A stretch of 64,000 nucleotides of DNA, taken from assembly GCA_947179485.1 (NCBI GenBank), contig OX359249.1, positions 49,859,402 to 49,923,401 on the forward strand. The letters run 5' to 3'. Of the stretch, positions 12,984 through 25,957 are shown in pieces. The notes under the pieces are model-generated. The model was not told where the DNA came from, ran no database searches, and worked only from the letters and a program-made list of their open reading frames with translations. Both the position numbers and the translations under genes were made by a program. Within the stretch, counting starts at the first letter, position 1. Each line of letters opens with the position of its first letter. Origin of the DNA: Allacma fusca. Its lineage: Eukaryota; Arthropoda; Collembola; Symphypleona; Sminthuridae.

Positions 12984-15900
12984 GTATATATATTCACATT
13001 TTTATCCATCTTCCCTATATACTCTCTTACTCTCTACTTATACTCATGCTCTACGTCAATCTATATCCATCCATGTAATCTTTGAGACTTCGGACATGTA
13101 ATACAATTTTCCGTGTATGATTGGGGGGGGGGGCAGTAATCTTTCCTTATACAGATAGGTAGGTGAATTCCAGGGAAAAATCGACAGGGACTAATGGTAC
13201 ATACTTAAGTCGTGATACTTATCGTTGCGTGGACAATATCATATAAGTAGGTACTATTTGTGATTAGAGGATAGGATCCTACCTGAATTCCTTACACACA
13301 TACATAGTATGTACATATGTGCACTCTGCACCTGTCTACAATTTCCTTACAAGTCAACAGCTCTTGAAATCTCGGCAGCTTACTTGTCATTATTCTAAAT
13401 ATCCGCATCTGCCCGTGTAATGGGTGCTAAGGAAATATTTTTTGTTCTGATGTTTGTTTATGTGAAGTAATGAATGTAGTTAAATAGCTTTATTGCATCA
13501 AATGGCCATTAACCACCACATGGGCATCAGCTGTGATTCAATACATTATTATCGTATGTAGTCATCCTCAGTTAGTCAGCTATGTATATGGGTAAAGAAC
13601 CCTCTTGACTTTTAGTGAGAATGATATTCATTGGTGGTGGTAGACATTTCCACATAGTTTTGTAAATTTCGTATTTATTTTGTATTCAATGTATTTTACT
13701 TGAGTAAATAGTGGAAGTACGGGTATTTTTTTCGGGAAGAGGGTGTTGGGAGGGGAGGGGGTTTTGTAATACGTTTTGTGTACTTGGTGTTTGGTTGTAA
13801 TTGTTGTTTTGGTTGCTCTTATTAATATGGGTGTCACATTTACAATATATCTCATATCTCCTATATGCGTAATTACTTTAAACATAAAGAAAAGTTTATG
13901 TACTACGCAAGGTGTGTTAGTCGTAACTTTAAGTTAGTATCAAACTTTGAATCAACAAATATTCGAGATATGCCGTGAAATTCACTCTTGGAAACTTTTC
14001 TCCAGGCTGGAATCCTATGAATTGTTTAATTCCTCTTTAATGTATTTGTCTGTTTTATTGTTTATTTTTATGACTGCTCATTTGCGGTATTTACAATCAA
14101 GGCAAGTATTGTGTCCAATAGAAGAAAAATACCATACATACAAAAGCTTTGTTGTTCTTTTAGTATTTTTTCGTTGTAATAGCTTATGTATGTGTGTACT
14201 TATACATAGAAATAGAGTATGGGGAAGGTGGAGATTGCAGAACAGAGTTGCTCTTTTCCAAGTTACATTTTTGGGTTTCGAGCTTTCAGCTTCTTTAAAA
14301 TCACGCGGTTTTTGTGACGACGGTTCTACTTTTTTTAAATTTCTTAGCAGTATTTTACACAACCCTTCAAAAATAGAGACTTATTTTGACTAAGCACTGA
14401 GCCGATTGAGGTCATCTAAATCATAAAGTCAATTTGAGACCAACCTAAGTTAACATCAGCTCACTACCCCTGCAATCGAAACATCAGTCCTCTTAACTTT
14501 GTTGTTGTCTTAAATACTGTAGCTACCATTTAAAATACATTAGAGAGAAAAATCTTCTTTCTTCTACCTAACGACTTGTTTGAAAATTTGCAAGAACGGT
14601 GAAAGGGACCACTCTGAAGAGTTTGAAAAAAAAGTCCGGCGTCAACCTAAGGGACAAAAAACTTTAGAAATGAAAATATGTTATTTTAATAAGAGCTAAA
14701 TAGTTATATTAAAATAAAAGCATAAATCAAAATAGATGATGGTTTTAAAAAACACCAGAAGGACGTCGCAGACATGTACGAAAGGTATCCTGATTTGCAT
14801 TGTATGTAATGGTAAAAAAAATGTAACTCCTTGCGCTATCATTGGAATAATTAATAAAACTACGAAATCATACCTGGAGTGACTATCAGATGGAAATGCA
14901 CAAGAAGATAGCACCATTAAGTAATGGGAAGATTAGTCTATCTTGGAGTCAGTGACTTCATAAATTGTTAGGAGGTGCTTGTAAAGTCTGTGTTGATTTT
15001 GAAAAGGAAGGAGAGGGGTGGATTTTAAATTTAATAGAATATTTTTTTTAAATTGCAGTGTACATTTAAGCCAATCTTTAGTGTTGACACAGCCTTGTAA
15101 TCGGAGCATAAACACTGACCAATTTGTTTATCTGAATAGTATGGAGTATACAGATACACACGTATGTATGTATATATGCATAATTCACTGGCTGTTAACG
15201 TAGGACATATTATGCAGATAGTGAGGAATTTAGGGTAATATAATTACCATCTTTTTTTTAGATGAAATAGTATTTTCTTTCTGAATGTTAGAAGTTACGT
15301 ATGTAGATTGGGGAAGGTTTTGCTGTTGCAGAGATAATTTTTTATTATCCGCAGAAGGCACTTCTCTGCCCTTGATCACAGAAAGTAACCTGAGTTTCAT
15401 TAGTTGACAAGATGAGTCAGTCGCTCTCCAGGCAAATTACATTGTGGCAGTCCTTAAGAAATGTGTATGAATGGACTATATATTTTTTTTAAATAATTTA
15501 ATTTAAATTTTTTACGTTAATTCTTTCCTCTCACTTGCGCTTTGTAGCCTTATGATATCTGTAGTAGGCAGTTTGCTACCGAAGGCTTGCTAATAAATTT
15601 AGGGATGCCAGTGGTGTGGTCTGGACCACTGATAATGGTCCAATATCGACCTGGTCCGGTCCAGTCTTACATTTTAGTGGTCTGGTCTAGTCCGGTCCTA
15701 GATTTTAGTGGTCTGGTCTCACCTGGTCCTGGATTTTAATGGCCTTGGACCAGACCTTTGGACAGTTACAATTGGTGCAATACAATTGGCTACAGAACCA
15801 TGGTCCTAAAAGTATGCCAAATAAAACTGTATGATTTAACGAAATTCAGTGAAGAATATTTAAGCTCATTTTTGGGGATAAAAACAATTCACCGAGAAAA

Positions 15901-18900
15901 AAAACGGGATTATTTAATTGAACTCAAAGGTTCTCTGTACCATGATCCTTGGTCTGGCTTTTACCGAAAAACTGGACCAGCATAAAAACTGGATCAGACC
16001 AGACCATCGGCATGCCTACTAATAATGAAAAAGCTATAGTCAAATGTTTTCCACTTAAACCTAAGAAATGAAGAACCATGTGAACTCATGAAATTTTTCT
16101 GTCGCTGGAGTCATCTAGCATAGCATAACTGTTTAGCAGAGATGCTCGCACTGTGAATATTTCGTGTATTGTCTTTGCACTAATTGTCAATTATCACTGC
16201 GGCTGTGATTCTGCACTGTGGTTTATTAGCCTTTGTGGTTGTTTACTTGCAACTCTATTTTCTTTTTTCATCGTGTATGTTGATGTGCACTTCGAAACCT
16301 TGAGCTTTTAAAGTGTAATATTGCATGACCGTGGTTGAAGCAGGAATATCTGTTCCAGATACTGTTTCGGATTTGTGTAACTAATAATTTTACAGTTCCA
16401 ATGTTCATTAATACTGTATGCACTAATTGTAGCGTTTGTAAAGATACCACAAAGGGTATTAGTGGATTAATTAGTATTCTAATTAATATGTGTATATCAT
16501 TCATTTTTTGATGGGATATATCCTTCTTGTATAAAATGGTGCTATAAATACTCAACATTACAAGGGCTAACGTGAGAAGATTTGTTGTCATTGGATTCAC
16601 TTGAACAAGAAATTCAAATGACTGTTACACCAGAAGTTCAAAATTAAACAAGGGCTTAAATAGTCCGATGTTCATTCCCATCAAATTGTCTACAAACGAA
16701 CCTCAAAATATTTTTTCAAAGAAATTTTATATGGGAATAAAAATGAAAAATTTATCCATTTTTCCTCTCTTCAGAAATCTTCTTACAACTTTCCTTCACG
16801 TATGTGGAAAACAAAAATTGACCTATGTCAATAAAATATTTTTTTTTTAAATCTGGAACTAAATTTGATGGTTGAATTTGCATCCTTCTGACTTTGGATT
16901 GATAACATTATAGAATCGGGTAGATCAATTAAAAATAAATGGTATTAAATAAAATAAAATACAATCATCGTTTTTGTATATATGTGTAATAAATAGTATT
17001 AAGAAAGATGGTTTAATGTGTTCATATGTCCAGTGTAAAAATGTGAAAGATAGAATGTCAGGAACTTCCTAATTCCGCCAGTTGAGTATACTACTTGTAC
17101 TAGTGTAAGTTAATATTGTTTCTGGTTTCTTCAATGACAGATGTAATTGAGATAATTAATAGAACTGTGATCAGAACCATGTTTTGGAAATTTAAGAAAG
17201 TAGTAGGTAAAGAGCGGAGGCCGGACTCACGGCATTAGAATAATAAATTATTGAATTGTTTCAACATTTTTTCCCGTATTGATGCATACTTGAAATTTTG
17301 GAATATGGCGTGTATGAAAAATTGTATAATATTTTGTAGGAAACGTACGTGCATGCACGTTGCATTACGTTAATGTGATCAAAAATATTGTTGTGAAAGA
17401 TTCTTTTCTTTCCACTCCTCCTTGTGCGGATTGTATTCATCATTGATCTAGTATAAATGTTGTGTATATATCCAAGCATGCATGTACTACATTATAATTT
17501 TGGCAAACAGTTGTGTCTGAAATATGCTTAGAAACAAGTTCCTTGAGCGTAATCATTATTCATACAATTTTGTAGCAAGTACTAGGATGCATATATAAGA
17601 CAGAAATGCTGGCCTCTTTTCATACCTCTTTTATGTGTGCATGGGAAAATGGGAGTGAAGTGAAAATATATAATGATCCCATTTGCTATTTTTCATTTAT
17701 AGGATGGAATGTTTTATATGTGTGGTTGAAGGATACGGTGAAGAATCCTGTGTTAGCCGGTTATGAGTAAGGACTAGGATTGGCGATTGTTGTATACAGC
17801 TCATATGTGTACAGTATGCACGTAGTATTTTTCTGAACCGTTTACTCGGCAACTGCAGAGCCTTAATTTACTTTGTGGTTCGATTTCTAGTCATTAGTTG
17901 TGATTTGTGATAGTTAGCATGGGTGAAAGTCTTCGGAAAGTTTGTCTATCTGATAAGCATTAATTCTAACCACAAGATTTACGGTCTCATAAAATTAGAT
18001 ATGCCTGGCTTGACAGATTTTTGTGACGTGAAAAGATATTTATTGACGTGGTCATTCCACTCAACTTGTGTTCACCTTCCAAACCTGTTGCCCTTAATTA
18101 GTTCTGTATCAGTGCATCAGTGTTAATTGATTAGCTATAAGTCCTGCCTCGGTCATTTTTGTTATTTTGAGTCAAGAGTATAAAAATCCTACGTCCGCGT
18201 CCGGCTTGCTGTAGTGGCTGCTCTCTTTCAACATTTTCCCTCCTAACTGCTTTGGTCTGATCTTCCAATACTTCCCTGTACTTAGTTATTACTGTCATCT
18301 GATGAGGATTCTTTCCGTATAAATTCGAATGCGAATTATTTTAAAAAAATATTTTATTCTTAAACTGCTTCCAATTGGATGTATGTATGTATCTTGGTAA
18401 CTGACCCTACTGCTAAAGAAATGAAGGAAGAGAACGGGGAAAATGACACAAAAATTTTTATTACGGGAGTGATTTTCATAAAATTGAGTTTGCAGGAAAA
18501 ATAAGGTGTTTAAATGAATGTTCTTTAGGCATTGGAACATGCCCATGTTTTTTCATGGAAGTAGTAATGTTATTGCTCTCCGAATTAGTTTTATGAGGCT
18601 TATCGTTAGAGGAAGGTGACGTAGTGTTTATAAGTGTACGTTGTGCGTGCACAGATTATTTTATAAATAATATTGTAGTAAGATGTAAGAGGACGGAATT
18701 AGTATAGAGTTGTTCCCTCTTACTCCTCTGCTTTGATCTTGACCCTGACGCCTGCCCCAATTTAATAAAGAGAAGCACGACCCGCGATACGGTTCGCACC
18801 TACTTATGGGCATAACGAAAGTCAGTTCTAACAATAAGATTAATGCACATGCACAGACTGGTGGGATCTTCCTTAGTTTTTCCTCATCGTCTGCTCAGAG

Positions 18901-19974
18901 TCAGAAGAGAGTCTCACTGGTGTAACATATTATGTATGCATGCAAATGCGACCAAGAGAAATCTCTTCACAAAGTCACTAACTTCGGACAGCTTGAGAGG
19001 CTCTCCTATGAACAGGTTTGGCATGTCGAAGAAGAAAGCGTAACATCTGTTATTGTACTCTAGAACTTTTTGTATTTTCTGTGAATCATTTATAAGTGCA
19101 GAGATTTGTAGGTAGACTGTCAGAGTGCTGAATCAGCCAGAGTTGAATGGTATTCCGCATTTAAATTGATGACTGCAGTGCAGTATGATGGGGTTTTCGT
19201 TCTTGAAAATGGGTATGCTACTTCGCTCATTGTTAGTGAACGAAATACACGTGCACTTTTCAAAATCCTCGCATACATACAACCCTACCATAATACTGTA
19301 GTATTCATAGAATGTAGTTCAGATCTGAGTTGGTTTGCTATCCGTTTGATTCAGTACCAGGTGATCATAGAGAAGTTGAATTATTTTTCCTAAGTTCCAC
19401 AGTTGAGCTTCTATCTAATTATTACTGATTACATATGTAAACTAGATGGGGCTACAGTTGGTGCTAAGATCGACGCCGTATTCAAATTATACTTGTCCTT
19501 ACAGTACTGTTTAGTTATTTTCAATGAGAGTGACGATTCAATCCCAGGGGCATATTCGCGTCGACAATAACCCCGAAGAATTTAATCACACCGTTTAATA
19601 AACAAGAAGGATTACAAATTGACAGGTGTAGAATTACTATGGAAATGAAATGACAGGATTCAACTTCACAGCAATTCTGGAAACAACAATGAAATGCCTT
19701 TCGTTTCATTCACTTAAATTAGTCAGGCCCCCCCCCACATAAAGGCCCTGTTACAAGGGTACCTTGGAAAGTTGGCATAACATAACAATCACAGAATAAC
19801 GAATTTGAATTTGGCGCTCTAACCTTGGAGCAAACGTTTAAACTTTAATGGACACCGCACAAGCACAACTGTTTAGCTCGTTAAATAAAGATTGCTAAAT
19901 ATAGCTCGTTGAATAAAGCTTTACGAAAATTAAACATATTAATTAATCGTGTGTACTTTTTTTTTATGACTTAG
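12984..19974 (+). other. dimm intron 1 (GT-AG, about 7.0 kb)
   Basis: The donor is GTATAT at 12984 and the acceptor is a T-rich tract ending TTAG at 19971-19974. The intron holds an 11-G run at 13123-13133 and a MITE at 15600-16018. A hydrophobic 110-codon minus-strand frame at 16268-16600 has no recognisable homology and is not called. If unspliced, translation would run 34 codons into the intron and lose most of the HLH. Confidence 0.85.
15600..16018. mobile_element. MITE, GGTCTGGTCC-word family
   Basis: The ends are imperfect inverted repeats: TAGGGATGCCAGTGGTGTGG at left and TAGGCATGCCGATGGTCTGG as the reverse complement of the right end. The left third is filled with GGTCTGGTCC/GGTCCGGTCC words, and matching GACCAG words occur at the right. 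The flanks CTAATAAA and CTAATAAT suggest an 8-bp target duplication, but the spacing is off by two bases, so hAT origin is likely rather than shown. It has no coding capacity and lies in dimm intron 1. Confidence 0.75.
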
Positions 19975-20111
19975 CAACTTCGTGAAGTGATTCCTCACGT
20001 GACGATGGCACGAAAACTTTCAAAAATTGAGACTCTCACATTAGCCAAACACTACATTATGGCACTTACCAATGTCATTTGTGACATGCGCGGAGAAGAA
20101 AAGCCGTACAA
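19975..20111 (+). CDS. dimm: dimm exon 2 (rest of the bHLH, residues 178-222)
   Basis: This exon reads on in phase from exon 1 and completes the helix-loop-helix: QLREVIPHV, then a loop, then [28 protein letters not shown] and [12 protein letters not shown] are invariant or nearly so in Dimm and Mist1, and this settles the family assignment. The intron falls inside helix 1. The exon ends two bases into a codon before GTAAGTT, a consensus donor. The segment after helix 2 ([10 protein letters not shown]) resembles the short linker seen in Dimm proteins. Confidence 0.95.
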
Positions 20112-23100
20112 GTAAGTTAACTCAAATTTCATTCTATTCTCGATACGATTGGTTGTTTAAATCACATACTTCAACACAGGAGTGATACGTAAATGTGGGT
20201 GGATTGCTTCCTATAAGGCATGTGGAATCAAGGCGATGAAATTTTAAAGAGACAGCCAGATTAGCTCAATTAGTTTAGTACTATCGTAAAAAGACATCGG
20301 CTTCGCCAATGGAAAATACATATATGCTTCATATAAGCCATTTAGCTTTTATGGTAGTGTGTACGCGCGAGCGAATCTTTAAAGCGCGCTTAGGAGAGGG
20401 AGCGAAGATTTAAAATCCTTTTCTCATCTTGAAATTATGGTACATATAGGATTAAAAGAGACTTGTTGATTTAAGTTGAGTATTAGGTCCTGTCCACAGT
20501 GCTAGGAATGGGAGTCATCCATTAGAATTTGAAGTTTTGTAATTGAACGCTCCAATCACGAATTATTGGTTTACTAGAAAGTCTTCGGTAATTGTTTTAT
20601 GAATAATATTTCTTCAGTGGTTATGACTTTTGAAGTCATTGAATGTATAAGAACTACAAAAAGTTATAGTAAATATTTTAAAATCAGCATGTCACCATCA
20701 TGTAGACAATCCTCAAGGTTTCAGAAAAAATTAACTTGTAATGAGAAATCATCATTTATTCAGTAATAGTGCAGCCCGCCGTTCTACGAACAAGTCGAAG
20801 CCAATGTCAACATTAATGTCTTCCTGTCCTGTCCATTCCCTCACTTCCCTACCTTTGATACCTCTCCGGTCATCATAAATTCAAACTGGAAAATATTAAT
20901 CGAAACTCAGTAAATATACGGGAGACAAAATTATCTGTATAAGGGACTCGACAAACTTCTGTTCCCAATCCAAAATTACAAAACACAATGAATGCAATCC
21001 AATAAACTGTGGTAATTGCTTGTGGGATGCATGTGATGTTCCGTCAAGCCAGTTAAACCGGAGCCAGTTATTTAAAATTCTGTAGTTGATTCTTTAGTGG
21101 ACAAACTTCTACAGCGCTACTCTCCTTTTCTTAAGCACGTCCTTGTTTTGTTAATGCACTCGGAAGAAGATTGAGAGTTCAAAGAAAATTAAAACTTTGA
21201 TGCTTTTTCTTACGTCCTGTTGAACAAAGTATTATTTTCGGTAAATATTCTAGCCTTAAATTTAATATATAACTACAAATCGTTAACTCGTTACAAATCT
21301 CGGGATTTGCAACTGACAATGTACTGGGGACTTGGAGTAAGGAAGTAAAATAAAATTCCATGTTCCATGGCTGCACTCACGATTAGTGGGGAGCAGGACG
21401 GATGCGGAAGTTGACAGTGAACCACATAGGAAAATTTGGGAAGGGGGTCAATAACCATAATTGATTATCTGTTAAAAAGAACGGTTATCACATAATCCAA
21501 TGAACAGTCAAAGTAGAGATGTAATCCACCTTTGAACGGCTATTGTATACTGTGACCATGTTGTTTGTAATGAGCTCTTGAGCATGCGGATAGAATTGAA
21601 AAGATTGTGTAATAGGACCTTAATCTCCAATTGGTTTACCTGTGTTTATAACTGATTAGTATTCCAGAGCCGGTCTAGCAGGGCGTGTTTTCACCTGCGT
21701 ATATTTTTTACCTCAGAGGATGGTACCTTTAATACGGACTGTATAGTTTTTAATCTACAGTACTGTCTGTATCTAGCCCGATAGTAGTTAAATAGCCAGT
21801 CAGATTTTCCGTCTTTTGTATCTCTGATGTATTGGTGCTAGAACACGTCAAACTTTGCATTTTTCCCCCATCAACATGTATGTACATGCAAAATTACATA
21901 CTTTCGGACGGATTCATTTGGGTGCTTTTCTTTGACGTTAGAGAATTTGTCTGTATGGATAAATTCTTCACAGAGTAGTGCATCTAGTGAGTGTAATTAA
22001 TAAGTACGTGGTTTCTTTTTCATTTGGCATGGTTTTTGTACTAATTTGACTCCACTTGTGCATTATCACCTGTTAATCCCTGCATAAATAATTCTAGTCA
22101 GCCGAGGTTGTTCCAAGCATGGGGAAATCGCTCTGTGACATAGTGTAAATACTCATATAAATACATATAGTAGTCATATAGATATACTGGCAGGTAGGAA
22201 TTTTGGGAAGAAATTAAAAGTGATCATATTTAGTTGGGCAGTGGATCTCAAATCCATATAATCTCAACTTTTATCGTATCCAGTATTTACTCCGTCGGTG
22301 AGTTGAATCATTACAGTATTTTCCAGGGAAGTATTCATCTATTTGTCGTTTGCATGTGTAGACTGCGTATGATAAGTCATGGGCCTCTTCTCATAAAGTG
22401 ATATAAAAAGTAATTAAAAGGAAATAAACCACAGGCCTCCAAATCCCTGGAACACTCTTATTCGCTTTTAACAAAGGCAATTAAACTTTGATTGTGATTC
22501 CTAGGGCGACTTGGTCAAGCTTTGGTCAGTCAGTTAGTATAGGGAACGTTGTAGCAGTCTGTACAAATTCTGTGGATATTTTTATGCATGTGGTAAAAAT
22601 GACTGTGACGCTGTTTGAAAAATGAGCGAGGATCGAATGAGTGGCACTTTATTGTTAGCTTTTAGTATTTTTTATGTGCATAAAACCTCACCTGAGCTCA
22701 TTCATTTTTGCATGCAATGAGTTAACACCTCGCTGGTGCTAATGTTTCTGATGTTTTTCTAAATGTGGTCGACAGTCAACTGCAGGAATTTTTGTTGACG
22801 TAAAAAAGGTTGGACGAATGGCCGAATAATATAGATATTATTCGTGTTGCTTCCTAATGATGTGGAATAAATTACCTGGTTTCTATACTCCTGTCATCAG
22901 CATGATTGGGCCGGGTTCGGGCTATTTTCATAATTTTCTTCATTGAACATTGACAACAGTAATAGCATCTATATTTTGAGTCACCTTTACTTGTATTTGC
23001 TTGGGTTGGATAAATTTGAGTGATATATATTTGGGTTATACGCATACATGTTAAGTATCAGAATGCATTCAAGTTTTTTTCAGTGGATGTTGATATTCCA

Positions 23101-25221
23101 CATAACTTTGTTGCAATAAAAGTTAACCACTTCAGAGATATCTATTATATTATGTTGCTAGATCTATAAAGCTAAAGTAAGTAATGAAGAAAAATTACGT
23201 CCAAGTAGACGTAAATATGTACATACACCTTATCTGACTTGGTTCATATCTCATCAGCCCGCTGAATCACCCCACACTGGCCCAGTCTCAAGTCTCTTGA
23301 GATTTACAAATTACATTGCACATGCTTGGTGTGTTTATGAGTTTGTTTGTTTTGCCACCACAGAAATTATATGCGCAAGTTGAGAGAAGATAAAGTGTAA
23401 GTTCTTTTTGTAGATTATGGTTAAAACCGGTCCTATAATGTGAGTATTGTTTTGCGTATCTTAGCTGTAAGAATAAAATTATTCGCATGCACACACATGG
23501 TGACTGAACAGGACAACCAACCAGTCGCTCAACACACATAAACTCCTGTGAACTCAGGTACACATTTGAAGGTCGACTTTTCTGCATAAATGATAGATTC
23601 CGGGATGGAAAGTATAAATTCACGAAGTAAATATCTTTTCCTCGGAGTAAGACTAAAGCCTGAGTTTTGTCTGTAATTAGGAATTATATCATCACTGAGC
23701 ATACTTCAGAAACATCTCTACATCTAGAATCTACATCTCGAGTACAGGCATCTCAGTGCATCTCATGTATGTATCTACATGTACAGGTAACAGAGCCTCC
23801 CCCTCCCATCAGGTTAAGGTACAAAATATCCCAATCCCCCATTTTCTAGCAAATTGTCTTCTAGATCCAGGAACCTTTGTTTCAGTCCTGTCCCCCCAAA
23901 ACTCCCGATACAGCGCCCAAGGAAGTGGATCAAAGTATTTGGAGAGTGTTTTGAAAAACCTATGAAAGTATTGGAATTTCTTTAGACGCTCATTTGTAGG
24001 AAGTCTCGTCGGATTGTCAGCGAGCTGTTAAGCAGGTCCCTAGGTTAAGAATTGTGGGCATGACCAGTAAAAAAAATAGAGAGCAAGATGGGGGAAAGGA
24101 GTGAGTAGTGAAAGCCATAAAGATGGGGAAGAAGAGGAATTTCAATTGCTCTAAATTATATGTATATGTATGAACTGTGGGTACGTACTTACATATATGT
24201 CCGTTCGACCCATTGCAGTGTTTATTGGGAGAAATTATTCGGTTCTAGAGACCTTGTTTGAGGTATCCAAACTCAAAATTTCCAGACTCAGGATTTCTTT
24301 TTTAATTTTCGGTGATCACCCTCTGAAAATTGTCTTGTTTTACAAAATTCGGTACTAATATTCTCGTTGATATGATCCGCTTTAATGACATAGTTAGGTT
24401 TTTACATATTTACTATACCAATGGTCAACGATAAAACAGGTCTTGGCCTGTATTTGAGATATTTTCAAGATAAATTATTATTGATGGGAACCAGAATAAT
24501 AATTAGGATTCTGTTACACACAACAACAGCTAGCCGTAAAATTCGCTCAAGTTGTCTGTAGAAGATTATTTTGAGTGGCAGGCAAGAGTGTTTGATTGTT
24601 TAACAACCGTTTTAAAAGTACTAAGCGTGCCTCTGGTTCATAAAGATAATGAGATTTTAGCTACAGACTTTTTATAGTTCATAAATAATTTTTTTTAGTT
24701 TAGATAGAATAAATTCATGCCTATTCCCATAATCACTCATACATGTTAGCAAAAGGCAGGCGTGTTTGGTGAGCTGTCTGTCTAAAATTGATTCTGTTCG
24801 TCTGTAGGTGTCAGCAATGTCAGCATCGAGGAATTTAGATAGTCACATGACAAGAATGCTTCTAAATCAGTTGAAGTAGATATACATAGTTATTTATTTA
24901 TTCGCCATTCTTGTCGATTTAACCACCTGCCTTTACAACTGACAATCCGTTGTTTTGTGCGAATTCAGTTAAAGTTAACATGGCGCATGCCCTTCGTATT
25001 TGAATGTATGTATGAACCCAGCATCCAGCTACCTTACTACACGTATTTAAATCTGGTGTCATTATGGGAAATCTTTGGACATGTTTGGTTTTAACGGCTC
25101 GGGTTCCTAGTAAAGATGTATTTACTATCTGTGGGAAATTCTTCTGTCTTCATAGGAATTTGGAATGTCATGCAGGATATTGTACTAATGATTCTAATGA
25201 TATGATTTTTTGCTTTTGTAG
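20112..25221 (+). other. dimm intron 2 (GT-AG, about 5.1 kb)
   Basis: Consensus donor GTAAGTT and acceptor TTTTTTGCTTTTGTAG. I see no gene inside. A GGCTTCGCC hairpin motif at about 20290-20310 is shared with 37778-37800. Confidence 0.8.
20281..20312 (-). repeat. Hairpin motif shared with 37768-37800 (possible Helitron 3' end)
   Basis: On the minus strand, CATTGGCGAAGCCGATG forms a short hairpin followed by a T-run (TCTTTTTACG). The copy near 37768-37800 has the same stem and a T-run. Short GC-rich hairpins before the 3' end are typical of Helitrons and Helentrons, but no CTRR end is visible, so the class is uncertain. Confidence 0.35.
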
Positions 25222-25336
25222 ATTCTTGGAAGAGCTAGCAGCACATAATGAAGATGATGATAATGAAATTGAATTGGAAGAGCAAAATAATAATTCAATA
25301 TTTATATCATCTCCCTCCTCCTCATCAGTATCGTGA
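25222..25336 (+). CDS. dimm: dimm exon 3 (C-terminal tail, residues 223-260, stop)
   Basis: The acceptor is TTTTGCTTTTGTAG. One base completes the split Lys codon, followed by FLEELAAHNEDDDNEIELEE, a short Asn/Ser-rich tail and a TGA at 25334-25336. The acidic, low-complexity tail is much shorter than the C-terminal region of Drosophila Dimm. The upstream ATG-initiated frame beginning at 25064 is intronic read-through, not an alternative protein I can support. Confidence 0.8.
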
Positions 25337-25957
25337 CGTGCCTTCCTGGAAGAACTATTTGAAGGAACGAAACCTCTGACCTTGTTGTCTTAAGTTCAAA
25401 GATTCATTACCATATACACATATATACACACAGACATACTTTGAAGTGGCCACAGTAACGGTGTGCGTATTTAAATATACTTGACGAGAAATTATGTGAG
25501 TATATTATCTCACATACTTATAAACATGCATGAGAGAGGCGCCTTGTTGAATTGTGGGTTTACAAAATATTCACCCGACAGTTTCTATAGTGTCAAGTTC
25601 AGCAGTAAATTATCGTTTCTTATTTTTTTATACACGAGAAATCTCTGGAAAGACAATGTTGGAAATCGACGTGGGATCAATATGTAAAAAAAAAAAGCCA
25701 ACGTATCCACCCGAAACGAAATTTTCACGGGCTTCCAAAAGTTTGTTCAGCATCCGTCATAATTTTTGTTTTCAGCAAAAATGTGCTGACCCGAAGAGAC
25801 TCCGTGGTAGAAGCAATGACTTTTGTGAACACAAATAGCTGCTCATGTGTCCGCTCAATTACTGTCAGCTGTGGAATTAATCTAGTACTGACTGCTACTT
25901 GTAAAAAGAGAAGATTGTAAAAGCTGGGGACCGCTCTGTACCTATGCGAGCAATAAA
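25337..25957 (+). other. Probable dimm 3' UTR with poly(A) signal
   Basis: The sequence after the dimm stop has no gene. The first clear hexamer AATAAA after the stop lies at 25952-25957. Later AATAAA copies exist, so the true 3' end is unproven. Confidence 0.5.

Noticed and set aside
16268-16600. 110-codon minus-strand frame with a hydrophobic start, possible small secreted protein
   Set aside because: Inside dimm intron 1, no homology I recognise, no supporting promoter or splice evidence.
25064-25336. 90-codon ATG-initiated frame as an alternative first exon of dimm
   Set aside because: The part before 25222 is intron ending in a strong acceptor. It shows no conserved sequence.
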